From: CALAED01 sp036555725
Lineage (GTDB): Bacteria > Actinomycetota > Actinomycetes > Streptosporangiales > Streptosporangiaceae
Direction: 5' to 3'
Length of the DNA: 64,000 nucleotides
NCBI GenBank assembly: GCA_036555725.1
Contig: DATBKU010000130.1
Coordinates: forward strand, 337,965 to 401,964
Shown: piece by piece, positions 1 through 7,761 of the stretch
How the letters are laid out: every line of letters begins with the position of its first letter
How positions within the stretch are numbered: the first letter of the stretch is position 1
Position numbers and translations under genes: made by a program
Notes under the pieces: generated by a model
The model's input: the letters and a program-made list of their open reading frames with translations, nothing else
The model's database searches: none
What the model was told of the DNA's origin: nothing

Positions 1-463
1 CCATGAGTACCGACGCGGCGAGCAGCGCGCGCACCGTCGCGTCCGGCCCGGTCAGCCGCGCGGCCAGCGGCCGTACCATCGCGTTCTCGGTGCGCTCGCG
101 CAGCATCGGCTTGAGCTCGGCGCTGCCCACCGACCGGTCGAGCGCACGCAACACGGGACTCTCCGAACCGCTGTGGATCTGCCGTACGACGTGTTCGGCC
201 AGCCGCCGGGGCAGGCCGGCCGGATCGCCCTCGATTACCTTGCGTACGGTCGGCTCGCCGGCCAGCACCTCGCCGAACAGCTCGGACTTGGAGCCGAAGT
301 AGCGGTTGATCAGCGCCACGTTGGCGCCGGCGGCCGCGGCGATCATCCGTACCGTCACGTGGTCGTAGCCGTGCTCGGCGAACAGCCGGCGGGCGGCGTC
401 GAGCAGCCGCTGCCGGGTGGCCGCCCGGTCGCGTGGCGGGCGCTCGCCGACGCTGCTGCTCAC
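1..463 (-). CDS. TetR-family transcriptional regulator (3' end beyond window)
   Basis: The visible 154 residues begin at a GTG at 463 (SSSVGERPPRDRAATRQR...). Residues about 14-60 form a typical TetR DNA-binding domain: LLDAARRLFAEHGYDHVTVRMIAAAAGANVALINRYFGS is read as helix, turn, recognition helix and the conserved YFGSKSELF that follows. The ligand-binding half is cut by the window edge. The gene is divergent from the drug exporter at 606, the usual arrangement for a local repressor of an efflux pump. The exporter promoter begins only about 20 bp from this start codon, so repression by promoter occlusion is likely (inference). The inducer cannot be guessed. Confidence 0.9.
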   Translation of the reverse strand, partial: MSSSVGERPPRDRAATRQRLLDAARRLFAEHGYDHVTVRMIAAAAGANVALINRYFGSKSELFGEVLAGEPTVRKVIEGDPAGLPRRLAEHVVRQIHSGSESPVLRALDRSVGSAELKPMLRERTENAMVRPLAARLTGPDATVRALLAASVLM

Positions 464-482
464 GTCCAGAACCTTATCGGCT

Positions 483-511
483 TTGACATGTAAACAAGCG
501 AATACTAACTT
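483..511 (+). promoter_or_regulatory. Sigma-70-type promoter of the MFS exporter
   Basis: A perfect TTGACA (483-488) is followed after 17 bp by TAACTT (506-511). The stretch 475-522 is strikingly AT-rich for this genome. It lies between the divergent tetR and exporter genes, so the regulator's operator probably overlaps it. The untranslated leader would be about 90 nt. Confidence 0.7.
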
Positions 512-605
512 CTTATATGCAGAGCGCACCTAACCTCCGAGCGCCTTCTCGAGAACCTTTCGCGAGACCCACCGAGGAATTCCCCGAGGCACCCCAAGGA
601 CTTCC

Positions 606-2264
606 ATGACACGTGCGCCGGTCGCCGCTGCCGACCCGATGGCGGCCCAGCGGGCGAGGTATTCGCACCGCGAAGTCCAGGAGGTGCTCGGCGCGCTGTT
701 GCTGGCGCTGCTGACCGCCATGGTCTCCTCGACCGTCATCGCCACCGCGCTGCCGACGATCGTGGGCGCGCTCGGCGGCCAGGACCAGCTCTCCTGGGTC
801 GCCACCGCGCAGTTGCTCACGCTGACCGTCTCGACCCCGCTCTGGGGCAAGCTGTCGGACCTGTTCGGCCGCAAGCTGATGTTCCAGACGGCGCTCGCGG
901 TGTTCGTCGCCGGCTCGCTGATGGCGGGCTTCGCCCCCAACATCGGCGAGCTCATCGCAGGACGGGCCATCCAGGGTCTGGGCGCAGGCGGCCTGTACTC
1001 GCTGACCCAGGTGATCCTCGGTGACATCGTCGAACCGCGCGAACGCGGCCGGTACACCGGCTACACCGGCGCCGTCTTCGGAGTGGCCACGGTGGCCGGC
1101 CCGCTGCTCGGCGGCTTCATCGTCGACACCGATTGGCTGGGCTGGCGCTGGTGCTTCTTCGTCTGCGTGCCGCTGGCGGTCGTCGCGTTCGCCGTGCTCC
1201 AGAAGGTGCTGCGGCTGCCGCGGGTCGAACGGAAGGCGCGGATCGACTGGTACGGCGCGGGCACGATAACCGCCGGCGCCACCACGTTGATGCTGCTGCT
1301 GTCGCTGGGCGGTCAGGAGTTCGCCTGGAGCTCGCCGTGGACGTACGTCCTCGGCGCGTTGAGCGCATCGCTCCTCGTCCTGGCCGTCATCGCCGAGCGG
1401 CACGCCGCGGAGCCGATCCTGCCGCCCCGGCTGTTCCGCAACCGTACGTTCGTGTTCACCAGCATCGCCTCGCTGTTCGTCGGCATGGCGATGTTCGGCG
1501 TGATGATCTACATGCCGCAGTACCTGCAGATCGTCAAGGGCCTGACGCCGACCGCCTCCGGGCTGATGACGCTGCCCATGGTGTGCGGCATGCTCATCGC
1601 GTCGATCGGCGCGGGCAAGGCGGTCACGGTAACCGGCCGATGGAAGATCTTCCCGGCCGTGGGGCTGCTGATGATCGCGGGCGGCATGGTGCTGCTGTCC
1701 CGGCTGCACGCCGGCTCGCCCCGGCCGATCATCGGCGCCGACCTCGCCGTCATCGGGTTCGGTCTGGGCCTGTCGATGCAGATCCTCATCCTGGCCGCGC
1801 AGAACGCCGTACGGGACCCCGACATGGCGTCCGCGACCTCGGGAGTCGCGTTCTTCCGCGCCCTCGGCGGCGCGACGGGCGTAGCCGCCTACGGCGCCAT
1901 CCTGACGATCCGGCTGCGCGACGAGCTGACCGCCATGCTGCAGTCCGCCCACATCACGATGCCCGGCGGGTCCGGCGACCTCAACCTGGGCTCGCCGAAG
2001 GCCATCTACCAGCTCCCCGGGCCGGTGCTGCACATCATCCAGGAGTCTTTCACCCGCGCCATGCAAACCGTCTTCCTCGTCGGCGCCCCGATCGCGCTGC
2101 TCGGCTTCCTCGCCGTCCTCGCGCTCAAGGAATTGCCTTTGCGCGGTGAGCGCAGCAGGAAGCGATCCCGCCGAGTGAGCGGCGTGGCCGGCGAGCCGGC
2201 CACGAAGCGAGCGAGAAGGGCGAGCGACCCATCAGCAAAGGTGCAACGGGGCACCGAAGCCTGA
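606..2264 (+). CDS. DHA2-family MFS multidrug exporter (EmrB/QacA type)
   Basis: 552-residue polytopic membrane protein, the usual size for 14-helix proton antiporters. The first helix (about residues 27-50) carries the MVSSTVIATALPTIV pattern of the family. The cytoplasmic loop has motif A (GKLSDLFGRK, about 79-88), and helix 5 has the antiporter motif C (GAVFGVATVAGPLLGG, about 159-174). It would use the proton gradient to expel hydrophobic toxic compounds. The last ~40 residues form a very basic tail (RKRSRR, KRARRAS) that is not part of the transport fold. A 9-bp inverted repeat lies in this tail at 2184-2203. It is divergent from a TetR gene, which probably represses it. Confidence 0.93.
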   Translation: MTRAPVAAADPMAAQRARYSHREVQEVLGALLLALLTAMVSSTVIATALPTIVGALGGQDQLSWVATAQLLTLTVSTPLWGKLSDLFGRKLMFQTALAVFVAGSLMAGFAPNIGELIAGRAIQGLGAGGLYSLTQVILGDIVEPRERGRYTGYTGAVFGVATVAGPLLGGFIVDTDWLGWRWCFFVCVPLAVVAFAVLQKVLRLPRVERKARIDWYGAGTITAGATTLMLLLSLGGQEFAWSSPWTYVLGALSASLLVLAVIAERHAAEPILPPRLFRNRTFVFTSIASLFVGMAMFGVMIYMPQYLQIVKGLTPTASGLMTLPMVCGMLIASIGAGKAVTVTGRWKIFPAVGLLMIAGGMVLLSRLHAGSPRPIIGADLAVIGFGLGLSMQILILAAQNAVRDPDMASATSGVAFFRALGGATGVAAYGAILTIRLRDELTAMLQSAHITMPGGSGDLNLGSPKAIYQLPGPVLHIIQESFTRAMQTVFLVGAPIALLGFLAVLALKELPLRGERSRKRSRRVSGVAGEPATKRARRASDPSAKVQRGTEA

Positions 2265-2341
2265 CAGACTTGGGTCTGCGTTGGGCCCAGCGTTGGGGCA
2301 GCGGGCCGATAAGGGCGTGGCAGGACGATCGGAGGCAGGTT

Positions 2342-3031
2342 GTGCCCAGGCGGCGGGCGGCTCTGGCGGTCATCATCACGCTGGGGGTGATCGCAGCGGG
2401 CATCGCGCTGACCGGCACCGTGATCGCCTCGTCCCGTAAATCCCACCCGGCCAGGTTCAGATCGCCGCTCCTGGTCTATCCGGTGACCCAGTCGACCCCC
2501 GGGCAGTGCCCGCCGGGCACCAGGGGCATCACCGGGCCGGGCACGCAGGGCCAGACGTGTTATCAGGTCACGCAGGGCATCATCATCCACCGGGTCACCG
2601 ACATCCACGTCCAGCGTGGCGGCAGCGGTTACGAGGTCTCGATGAGCCTGTTGCCCGCCGACAGCCGGTCTTTCGCCACGCTGACCCGCCGAATGGCCGG
2701 CGGCGGCAGCCTCGCGCTGGTCGTGCGCGGCCGGCTGGTCACGGCGCCGAGCGTGCAGGGGCCGATCACGCGCGGCAAGATCCTCATCTCCGGTGCCGCC
2801 AGCCGCCAGGACGCCGACCGGCTGGTCAGCCAGCTCAAGGGCACAACGTCGCCGCCCGCGCCGGTGGTCCCGACGCAGCCGGCCCAGCCGCTCACGCCGG
2901 CGTCATCCGGCCTGCCCTCGCCGGGCCTCCCGCTGCCCGGGCAGACCACGCCGGGCGTCGCGCCGCCGAATGCGACGTCGTCCGCGCCCGGAGCGGCTCC
3001 GAACCGCTCGGCGCCGGGCGCCAGGCCCTAA
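2342..3031 (+). CDS. Membrane-anchored protein with SecD-P1-head-like domain (copy 1)
   Basis: 229 residues from the GTG at 2342, chosen because GGAGG lies at 2331-2335. An upstream in-frame start at 2270 lacks a comparable site. Residues about 2-28 are a basic start plus one membrane helix (ALAVIITLGVIAAGIALTGTVIA). The exported part contains a segment resembling the head subdomain of the SecDF P1 region: SRSFATLTRRM, then LALVVRGRLVTAPSVQGPITRGKILISGAASRQDADRLVSQLKG in form. The C-terminus is Pro/Ser/Ala-rich, wall-spanning in character. It has no SecD transmembrane channel, so it is not SecD. Only 12 bp separate it from a paralogue at 3044. Function unknown. Confidence 0.75.
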   Translation: MPRRRAALAVIITLGVIAAGIALTGTVIASSRKSHPARFRSPLLVYPVTQSTPGQCPPGTRGITGPGTQGQTCYQVTQGIIIHRVTDIHVQRGGSGYEVSMSLLPADSRSFATLTRRMAGGGSLALVVRGRLVTAPSVQGPITRGKILISGAASRQDADRLVSQLKGTTSPPAPVVPTQPAQPLTPASSGLPSPGLPLPGQTTPGVAPPNATSSAPGAAPNRSAPGARP

Positions 3032-3043
3032 CAGGTTCCCGCC

Positions 3044-3634
3044 ATGTCGTCCGACCTCCCCCCACCTGGCCCGCCGCCCCCGTACGCGCCCGAGCCGTAC
3101 CAGCCGTACGGGCCGCCCGAACGCAACGTCGGCGTCATCCTGCTGGTGGCCGGCGCGTGTGTGGTGGCCATCGGGCTGATCGCCGCCGCCCTGCTGCTGA
3201 CCCTGCGGGCCGGCGACAACGGTCTGCCGAAACCCGAAAAGCCGCTGCAGATCCAGCAGGTGACCGCGGTCGCCCCCGGCAGGTGCACCGGCTCCGGCGT
3301 ACCGTCGTCGGACGGCGAGAGCTGCTACCAGCTCGCGCCGGGGCTGACGATCACCGAACTGGAACAGGTCGACGTGGTGGCGCCGCGGACCGGCCCGGGT
3401 TGGACGGTCGACATCACGCTGCGGCCCGCCGACCGCGCCACGTTCGGACGGCTGACGACCCAGGTGTACGGGCAGCAGCAGCCGCGCAACCAGCTGGCCC
3501 TGGTGCTCGACGGCAAGGTCCTCTCGGCGCCTACCGTGCAGCAGCCGATCCTCGGCGGACGGCTGAGCATCGCCGGGCCGTTCACCAAGGCCGAGGCCAA
3601 CCGGCTCGCCGACGAGCTCGCGGGCCACTCCTGA
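3044..3634 (+). CDS. Membrane-anchored protein with SecD-P1-head-like domain (copy 2)
   Basis: 196 residues. A Pro/Tyr-rich cytoplasmic N-terminus (about 1-28) precedes one membrane helix (VGVILLVAGACVVAIGLIAAALLLTL, about 28-54). The exported domain ends with a clear SecD P1-head-like signature: FGRLTTQV, LALVLDGKVLSAPTVQQPILGGRLSIAGPF and TKAEANRLADEL. It also shares a 'PG(R/Q)C...G..CYQL/V' stretch with the gene just upstream, so the two are tandem paralogues. Probably co-transcribed with it. Role unknown; substrate handling during protein export is only a possibility suggested by the domain. Confidence 0.8.
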   Translation: MSSDLPPPGPPPPYAPEPYQPYGPPERNVGVILLVAGACVVAIGLIAAALLLTLRAGDNGLPKPEKPLQIQQVTAVAPGRCTGSGVPSSDGESCYQLAPGLTITELEQVDVVAPRTGPGWTVDITLRPADRATFGRLTTQVYGQQQPRNQLALVLDGKVLSAPTVQQPILGGRLSIAGPFTKAEANRLADELAGHS

Positions 3635-3660
3635 CCCGCACCCTCAGCCGCCGGCTCGGC

Positions 3661-4419
3661 TTAGAACGCGCCGTGTCGTCCGGCGCCCTCGCGGAACCGC
3701 TGCACGCCGGACACCCCCGTCGCCTCGATCGTGGCCAGCCCGTGCCGGACCTCGTTCGCCAGCGCCGCCTCCTCGGTCATCCCCTCGGCCTCGAGCGCCG
3801 ACAGCCGGTCGCTGCGCACGCAGGTCTGCGGGAAGGCGGCGATCTCGCGCGCCAGCTCCTCGGCGGCCGCCCTGGCCTGCCCGGTCGGTACGAGACGGTT
3901 GGCGAGGCCGATGTCGTACGCCTCCGGCCCGCGTACCGCACGCCCGGTGAGGATCAGGTCCATCGCGCGGGACCGGCCGATGAGCGCGGGCAGCCGTACG
4001 GTGCCGCCGTCGATCAGCGGCACGCCCCACCGGCGGCAGTACACGCCGAACACGGCGTCCTCCTCGGCCACCCGCAAGTCGGACCAGAGCGCCAGCTCGA
4101 AGCCGCCGGCGACGGCGTGCCCGGACACCGCGGCGATGACCGGCTTGGACAGCACGAGGCGGGTGGGGCCCATCGGCCCGTCGCCCTCGTGATCGACTCG
4201 GTTCGACCGCTCGCCGCCCATTGCCTTGAGGTCGGCGCCCGCACAGAACGTGCCGCCGTCGCCCCACAGCACCGCCACCGCGGCGTCCGGGTCGGCGTCG
4301 AAGGCCCGGAACGCGTCGGCCAGCTCGGTGGCGGTCGGCCCGTCGACCGCGTTGCGGACCTCGGGCCGGTTCATGATCACGGTGGTGACCGGCCCCTGCC
4401 GCTCCACTCGTACGCTCAT
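3661..4419 (-). CDS. Enoyl-CoA hydratase/isomerase (crotonase) family protein
   Basis: 252 residues, standard crotonase length. The CoA-binding and oxyanion-hole segments are visible: MNRPEVRNAVDGPTATELADAF near residues 16-37, TFCAGADLKAMGGE near 55-69, and AVSGHAVAGGFELALWSDLRVA near 97-118. The position usually holding the second hydratase glutamate reads RRWGVPLIDGGT, without an obvious catalytic Glu. Isomerase or another crotonase reaction is therefore as likely as simple hydration. It is convergent with the SecD-like gene and lies 9 bp downstream of korB on the same strand, so it may be the last gene of a korA-korB transcript. Confidence 0.88.
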   Translation of the reverse strand: MSVRVERQGPVTTVIMNRPEVRNAVDGPTATELADAFRAFDADPDAAVAVLWGDGGTFCAGADLKAMGGERSNRVDHEGDGPMGPTRLVLSKPVIAAVSGHAVAGGFELALWSDLRVAEEDAVFGVYCRRWGVPLIDGGTVRLPALIGRSRAMDLILTGRAVRGPEAYDIGLANRLVPTGQARAAAEELAREIAAFPQTCVRSDRLSALEAEGMTEEAALANEVRHGLATIEATGVSGVQRFREGAGRHGAF

Positions 4420-4428
4420 TGCGGCGGC

Positions 4429-5505
4429 TCAGTCGATGCGCCAGGTGTCGCCGCTGCCGAGCAGCGCCGCGAGGTCGCCGTCGCCCTGCCGCTCCACCGC
4501 TTCGTCGAGCTGCTCGCGCATCAGCTCGTCGTACGTCGGGCGGCTCACCTGCCGGAAGATCCCGATCGGCGTGTGCTCGAAGCCGGGCGAGTCGAGCCGG
4601 GACAGCGCGAACGCCGGCGACGGGTCCGCGTTGTGCGCGTCATGCACGAGCAGGTCGGGCGAATCGGCCGGCACCACCTCGAAGCCGCCGGAGGCCGTCC
4701 GCCGCAGTCCCTTGTCACGCTCGGCGCCGAACACGATCGGCTCGCCGTGCTCGAGCCGGATGGTGACCTCGTCACGGACCGCCGGGTCCTTGAGCGGCTC
4801 GAAGGCGTTGTCGTTGAAGATGTTGCAGTTCTGGTAGATCTCGACGATCGCGGTGCCCTTGTGCTGGGTCGCCGCCCGCAGCACCGACTGCAGGTGCTTG
4901 CGGTCGGAGTCGAGCGTGCGGCCCACGAACGTGGCTTCGGCGCCGAGCGCGAGCGAGATCGGGTTGAACGGCGCGTCCAGCGAGCCCATCGGCGTCGACT
5001 TGGTGATCTTGCCGACCTCGGACGTCGGGGAGTACTGGCCCTTGGTCAGCCCGTAGATCCGGTTGTTGAACAACAGTATCTTCAGGTTCACGTTGCGGCG
5101 CAGCGCGTGGATCAGGTGGTTGCCGCCGATCGACAGCCCGTCGCCGTCGCCGGTCACCACCCACACCGACAGGTCCGGGCGGGCCGCCGCCAGGCCGGTG
5201 GCGATCGCCGGCGCGCGCCCGTGGATCGAGTGCAGCCCGTAGGTGTTCATGTAGTACGGGAAGCGCGACGAGCAGCCGATGCCGGAGACGAACACGATGT
5301 TCTCGCGGCGCAGCCCCAGCTCGGGGAGGAAGGTCTGCACCGCGGCGAGAATCGCGTAGTCGCCGCAGCCCGGGCACCAGCGGACCTCTTGATCGGTCTT
5401 GAAATCCTTTGCAGTTTGCTTCTCGTCGGTCCGTGGGATCAGTGCCAAACCCCCGACGGCGCCGTTGCCGTTGGGCCCCGATCCGTTGCTTCCTGCGTCA
5501 CTCAC
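4429..5505 (-). CDS. korB: 2-oxoacid:ferredoxin oxidoreductase beta subunit (KorB-like)
   Basis: 358 residues. The N-terminal RWCPGCGDYAILAAVQ has the Cys-x-x-Cys start of the thiamine-diphosphate beta subunit, and GDGDGLSIGGNHLIHALRRN...NNRIYGLTKGQ is the TPP/magnesium-binding stretch (about residues 120-165). With KorA it decarboxylates 2-oxoglutarate (or a related 2-oxoacid) to the acyl-CoA and reduces ferredoxin. It starts with a GTG at 5505 overlapping the end of korA by 8 bp, a translationally coupled pair. 2-Oxoglutarate is the likely substrate from the actinobacterial family, but this was not tested. The complex I cluster 2.3 kb away lacks an NADH module, so the ferredoxin made here could feed it. 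Confidence 0.92.
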   Translation of the reverse strand: MSDAGSNGSGPNGNGAVGGLALIPRTDEKQTAKDFKTDQEVRWCPGCGDYAILAAVQTFLPELGLRRENIVFVSGIGCSSRFPYYMNTYGLHSIHGRAPAIATGLAAARPDLSVWVVTGDGDGLSIGGNHLIHALRRNVNLKILLFNNRIYGLTKGQYSPTSEVGKITKSTPMGSLDAPFNPISLALGAEATFVGRTLDSDRKHLQSVLRAATQHKGTAIVEIYQNCNIFNDNAFEPLKDPAVRDEVTIRLEHGEPIVFGAERDKGLRRTASGGFEVVPADSPDLLVHDAHNADPSPAFALSRLDSPGFEHTPIGIFRQVSRPTYDELMREQLDEAVERQGDGDLAALLGSGDTWRID

Positions 5506-7342
5506 TGTCGATCACGTCCTGGATGACCCCTTGGAGCTCCTCCGCCTTGAACGGGAGCCCGCGTACGCGGTTGTAGCCGATTACGTCAACGAGGTACCTG
5601 CCGCGGAGCAGCAGCGCGAGTTGCCCGAGGTTGATCTCGGGCACCAGCACCTTGTCGTACGACCTGAGCACCTCCGCGATGTTGGGCGGGAACGGACTCA
5701 GATGCCGCAGGTGCGCCTGCGCCACTTTGCCGCCGGCCTTCCGCACCCGCCGTACGGCCGCGGCGATCGCGCCGTAGGTCGAGCCCCACCCCAGCACCAG
5801 CACCCGTGCGTCGCCGGTCTCGTCGTCGACCGCGAGCGGCGGGATGTCGTTGGCGATGCCGTCGATCTTGGCCTGGCGCAGCCGGACCATGCGGTCGTGG
5901 TTGGCGGGGTCGTAGGAGATGTTGCCCGAGCCGTCGGCCTTCTCCAGCCCGCCGATGCGGTGCTCGAGGCCGGGGGTGCCGGGGACGGCCCACGGACGGG
6001 CCATGGTCTCGGGGTCGCGCTGGAATGCCTGGAACTCCTCGCCCTCGACCGCCGCGGCGAAGCGGGGCTCGATGGCGGGCAGCGCGGCCACGTCGGGGAT
6101 CTTCCAGGGCTCGGACCCGTTCGCCAGGTAGCCGTCCGACAGCAGGATCACCGGAGTGCGGTACTTCACCGCGATCCGCGCCGCCTCGATCGCCGCGTCG
6201 AAGCAGTCGCTCGGCGACTGCGGCGCGACCACCGGCACGGGGGCCTCGCCGTTGCGGCCGTACAGGGCCTGCAGCAGGTCGGCCTGCTCGGTCTTGGTCG
6301 GCATCCCGGTGGACGGCCCGGCGCGCTGGATGTCGCAGACGATCAACGGCAGCTCGACCGCGACGGCGAGGCCGATCGTCTCGTTCTTGAGGGCCAGCCC
6401 GGGCCCGGAGGTCGTCGTGACGCCCAGAGCGCCGCCGAACGCCGCGCCGAGCGCCGCCCCGACGCCCGCGATCTCGTCCTCGGCCTGGAACGTCCGGACG
6501 CCGAAGCGCTTGTGCTTCGACAGCTCGTGCAGCACGTCCGAGGCCGGGGTGATCGGGTACGACCCGAGGAACAGCGGCAGCCCGCTCTGTCGGCTCGCCG
6601 CGATCAGGCCGTACGCCAGCGCCATGTTGCCGGTGATGTTGCGGTACAGCCCGGCGGCCAACTTGGCCGGCTTGACCTCGTACGACACCGAGAAGTCCTC
6701 GGTGGTCTCGCCGAAGTTCCAGCCCGCACGGAAGGCCGCGATGTTGGCCTTCATGATCTCGGGCTTCTTCGCGAACTTCTGCTCGAGGAAGCTCACCGTC
6801 GCCTCGGTCGGCCGGTGGTAGAGCCACGACAGCAGGCCGAGCGCGAACATGTTCTTGGCGCGCTCGGCGTCCTTCTTGGAGATCTCGAAGTCTTCGAGCG
6901 CCTTGACCGTCATCGACGTCAGCTGCACCGGGTGGACGTGATAGGCGCTGAGCGAGTCGTCCTCGAGCGGGCTGACCGTATAGCCCACCTTGGTCAGGTT
7001 GCGCTTGGTGAACTCGTCGGTGTTGACGATCACGTCGGCGCCGCGTGGCAGGTCGCCGATGTTGGCCTTGAGCGCGGCCGGGTTCATCGCGACGAGCACA
7101 TTCGGCGCATCACCCGGCGTCAGGATGTCGTGGTCGGCGAAGTGCAGCTGGAAGCTGGACACGCCAGGAAGCGTTCCGGCCGGTGCCCGGATCTCCGCGG
7201 GAAAGTTGGGGAGTGTGGACAGGTCGTTGCCGAACGACGCCGTCTCCTGGGTGAACCGATCACCGGTCAACTGCATGCCGTCGCCGGAGTCGCCGGCGAA
7301 TCGGATGATGACGCGGTCGAGTTGCTGGACCTGTTTGGTCAC
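5498..7342 (-). CDS. korA: 2-oxoacid:ferredoxin oxidoreductase alpha subunit, gamma-alpha fusion (KorA-like)
   Basis: 614 residues. Residues 1 to about 190 form the fused gamma domain (VIIRFAGDSGDGMQLTGDRF at 11-30), and the rest is the alpha pyrimidine-binding region and C-terminal domain (SYPITPASDVLHELSK, ATTSGPGLALKNETIGLAV-like segment, AGPSTGMPTKTEQADL). This is the two-subunit KorAB architecture used by aerobic actinobacteria as an alternative to 2-oxoglutarate dehydrogenase. The GTG at 7342 has GGAGGAGG nine bases upstream. The stop of a 27-codon leader ORF overlaps this start (GTGA). A 419-bp region without other genes precedes the gene. Confidence 0.93.
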   Translation of the reverse strand: MTKQVQQLDRVIIRFAGDSGDGMQLTGDRFTQETASFGNDLSTLPNFPAEIRAPAGTLPGVSSFQLHFADHDILTPGDAPNVLVAMNPAALKANIGDLPRGADVIVNTDEFTKRNLTKVGYTVSPLEDDSLSAYHVHPVQLTSMTVKALEDFEISKKDAERAKNMFALGLLSWLYHRPTEATVSFLEQKFAKKPEIMKANIAAFRAGWNFGETTEDFSVSYEVKPAKLAAGLYRNITGNMALAYGLIAASRQSGLPLFLGSYPITPASDVLHELSKHKRFGVRTFQAEDEIAGVGAALGAAFGGALGVTTTSGPGLALKNETIGLAVAVELPLIVCDIQRAGPSTGMPTKTEQADLLQALYGRNGEAPVPVVAPQSPSDCFDAAIEAARIAVKYRTPVILLSDGYLANGSEPWKIPDVAALPAIEPRFAAAVEGEEFQAFQRDPETMARPWAVPGTPGLEHRIGGLEKADGSGNISYDPANHDRMVRLRQAKIDGIANDIPPLAVDDETGDARVLVLGWGSTYGAIAAAVRRVRKAGGKVAQAHLRHLSPFPPNIAEVLRSYDKVLVPEINLGQLALLLRGRYLVDVIGYNRVRGLPFKAEELQGVIQDVIDSE

Positions 7343-7422
7343 AGAGCAGGACCTCCTCCATGCGCAGCTCCCGGCGCGGGGGAGGCGTCCGCGTCCAAGG
7401 CGCTACGTTGGCTTACCTTCAT
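7339..7422 (-). CDS. Candidate 27-residue upstream ORF of korA
   Basis: ATG at 7422 with AGGGA about six bases upstream. It reads MKVSQRSALD... and ends ...GGGPAL at a TGA that overlaps the korA GTG as GTGA. The korA ribosome-binding site lies inside it. It may exist only to couple translation to korA. No hydrophobic or amino-acid-run attenuator character is visible. It may equally be chance, as open frames are common at this GC content. Confidence 0.35.
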   Translation of the reverse strand: MKVSQRSALDADASPAPGAAHGGGPAL

Positions 7423-7761
7423 GGTATGTCCCTGATCGCGTGATTCTTCCGATCTTTAGGGGTGTACGAGGGAACTTGTGATGCATGCCGCATGGCCATC
7501 CGTCGCATGTGACACCCCTCTTCCGAGGAGGCCCGTCCCCGTCACAGAGGATCCCCGTTACAGAGGACGTATCACATCCGGCCGAAGTTCACCGGCCAAC
7601 CGGCTTTTCGGCCGTCCGCATCGCGCCGAACGTCCGCGGCGGGGTGAAAGCCCCACGGCCTTCAAGGGCCGACTATAGGTCCGAGCGTGCCGGCGTGCTG
7701 TACCGGGGTGGTTGTATCCCACTTGTCCGTGTTGACGCGCGTCGGGGTTGCGCAGGCGGGG
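7343..7761. other. korA upstream region with tandem repeat
   Basis: 419 bp without a long gene. It holds two abutting 16-bp direct repeats (7536-7551 and 7552-7567, TCCCCGTYACAGAGGA, one mismatch). A TATAGT -10-like element on the minus strand lies at 7677-7672 without a convincing -35. The 27-codon leader ORF is at 7339-7422. The repeats lie about 200 bp upstream of korA and downstream of the -10-like box, so they would fall in the transcript leader if that box is used. Confidence 0.5.

Noticed and set aside
2184..2203. 9-bp inverted repeat as terminator of the MFS gene
   Set aside because: It lies inside the coding sequence, 60 bp before the stop, and has no T-run.
2506..5526. 1006-codon open frame on the plus strand
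   Set aside because: It crosses seven real features, is antisense to korB and the crotonase, and reads as Arg/Ala/Gly-rich shadow.
5399..7435. 678-codon open frame antisense to korA
   Set aside because: Out-of-frame shadow of a strongly conserved enzyme; composition (Arg, Asp, Leu, Gly, His) is typical of antisense GC frames.
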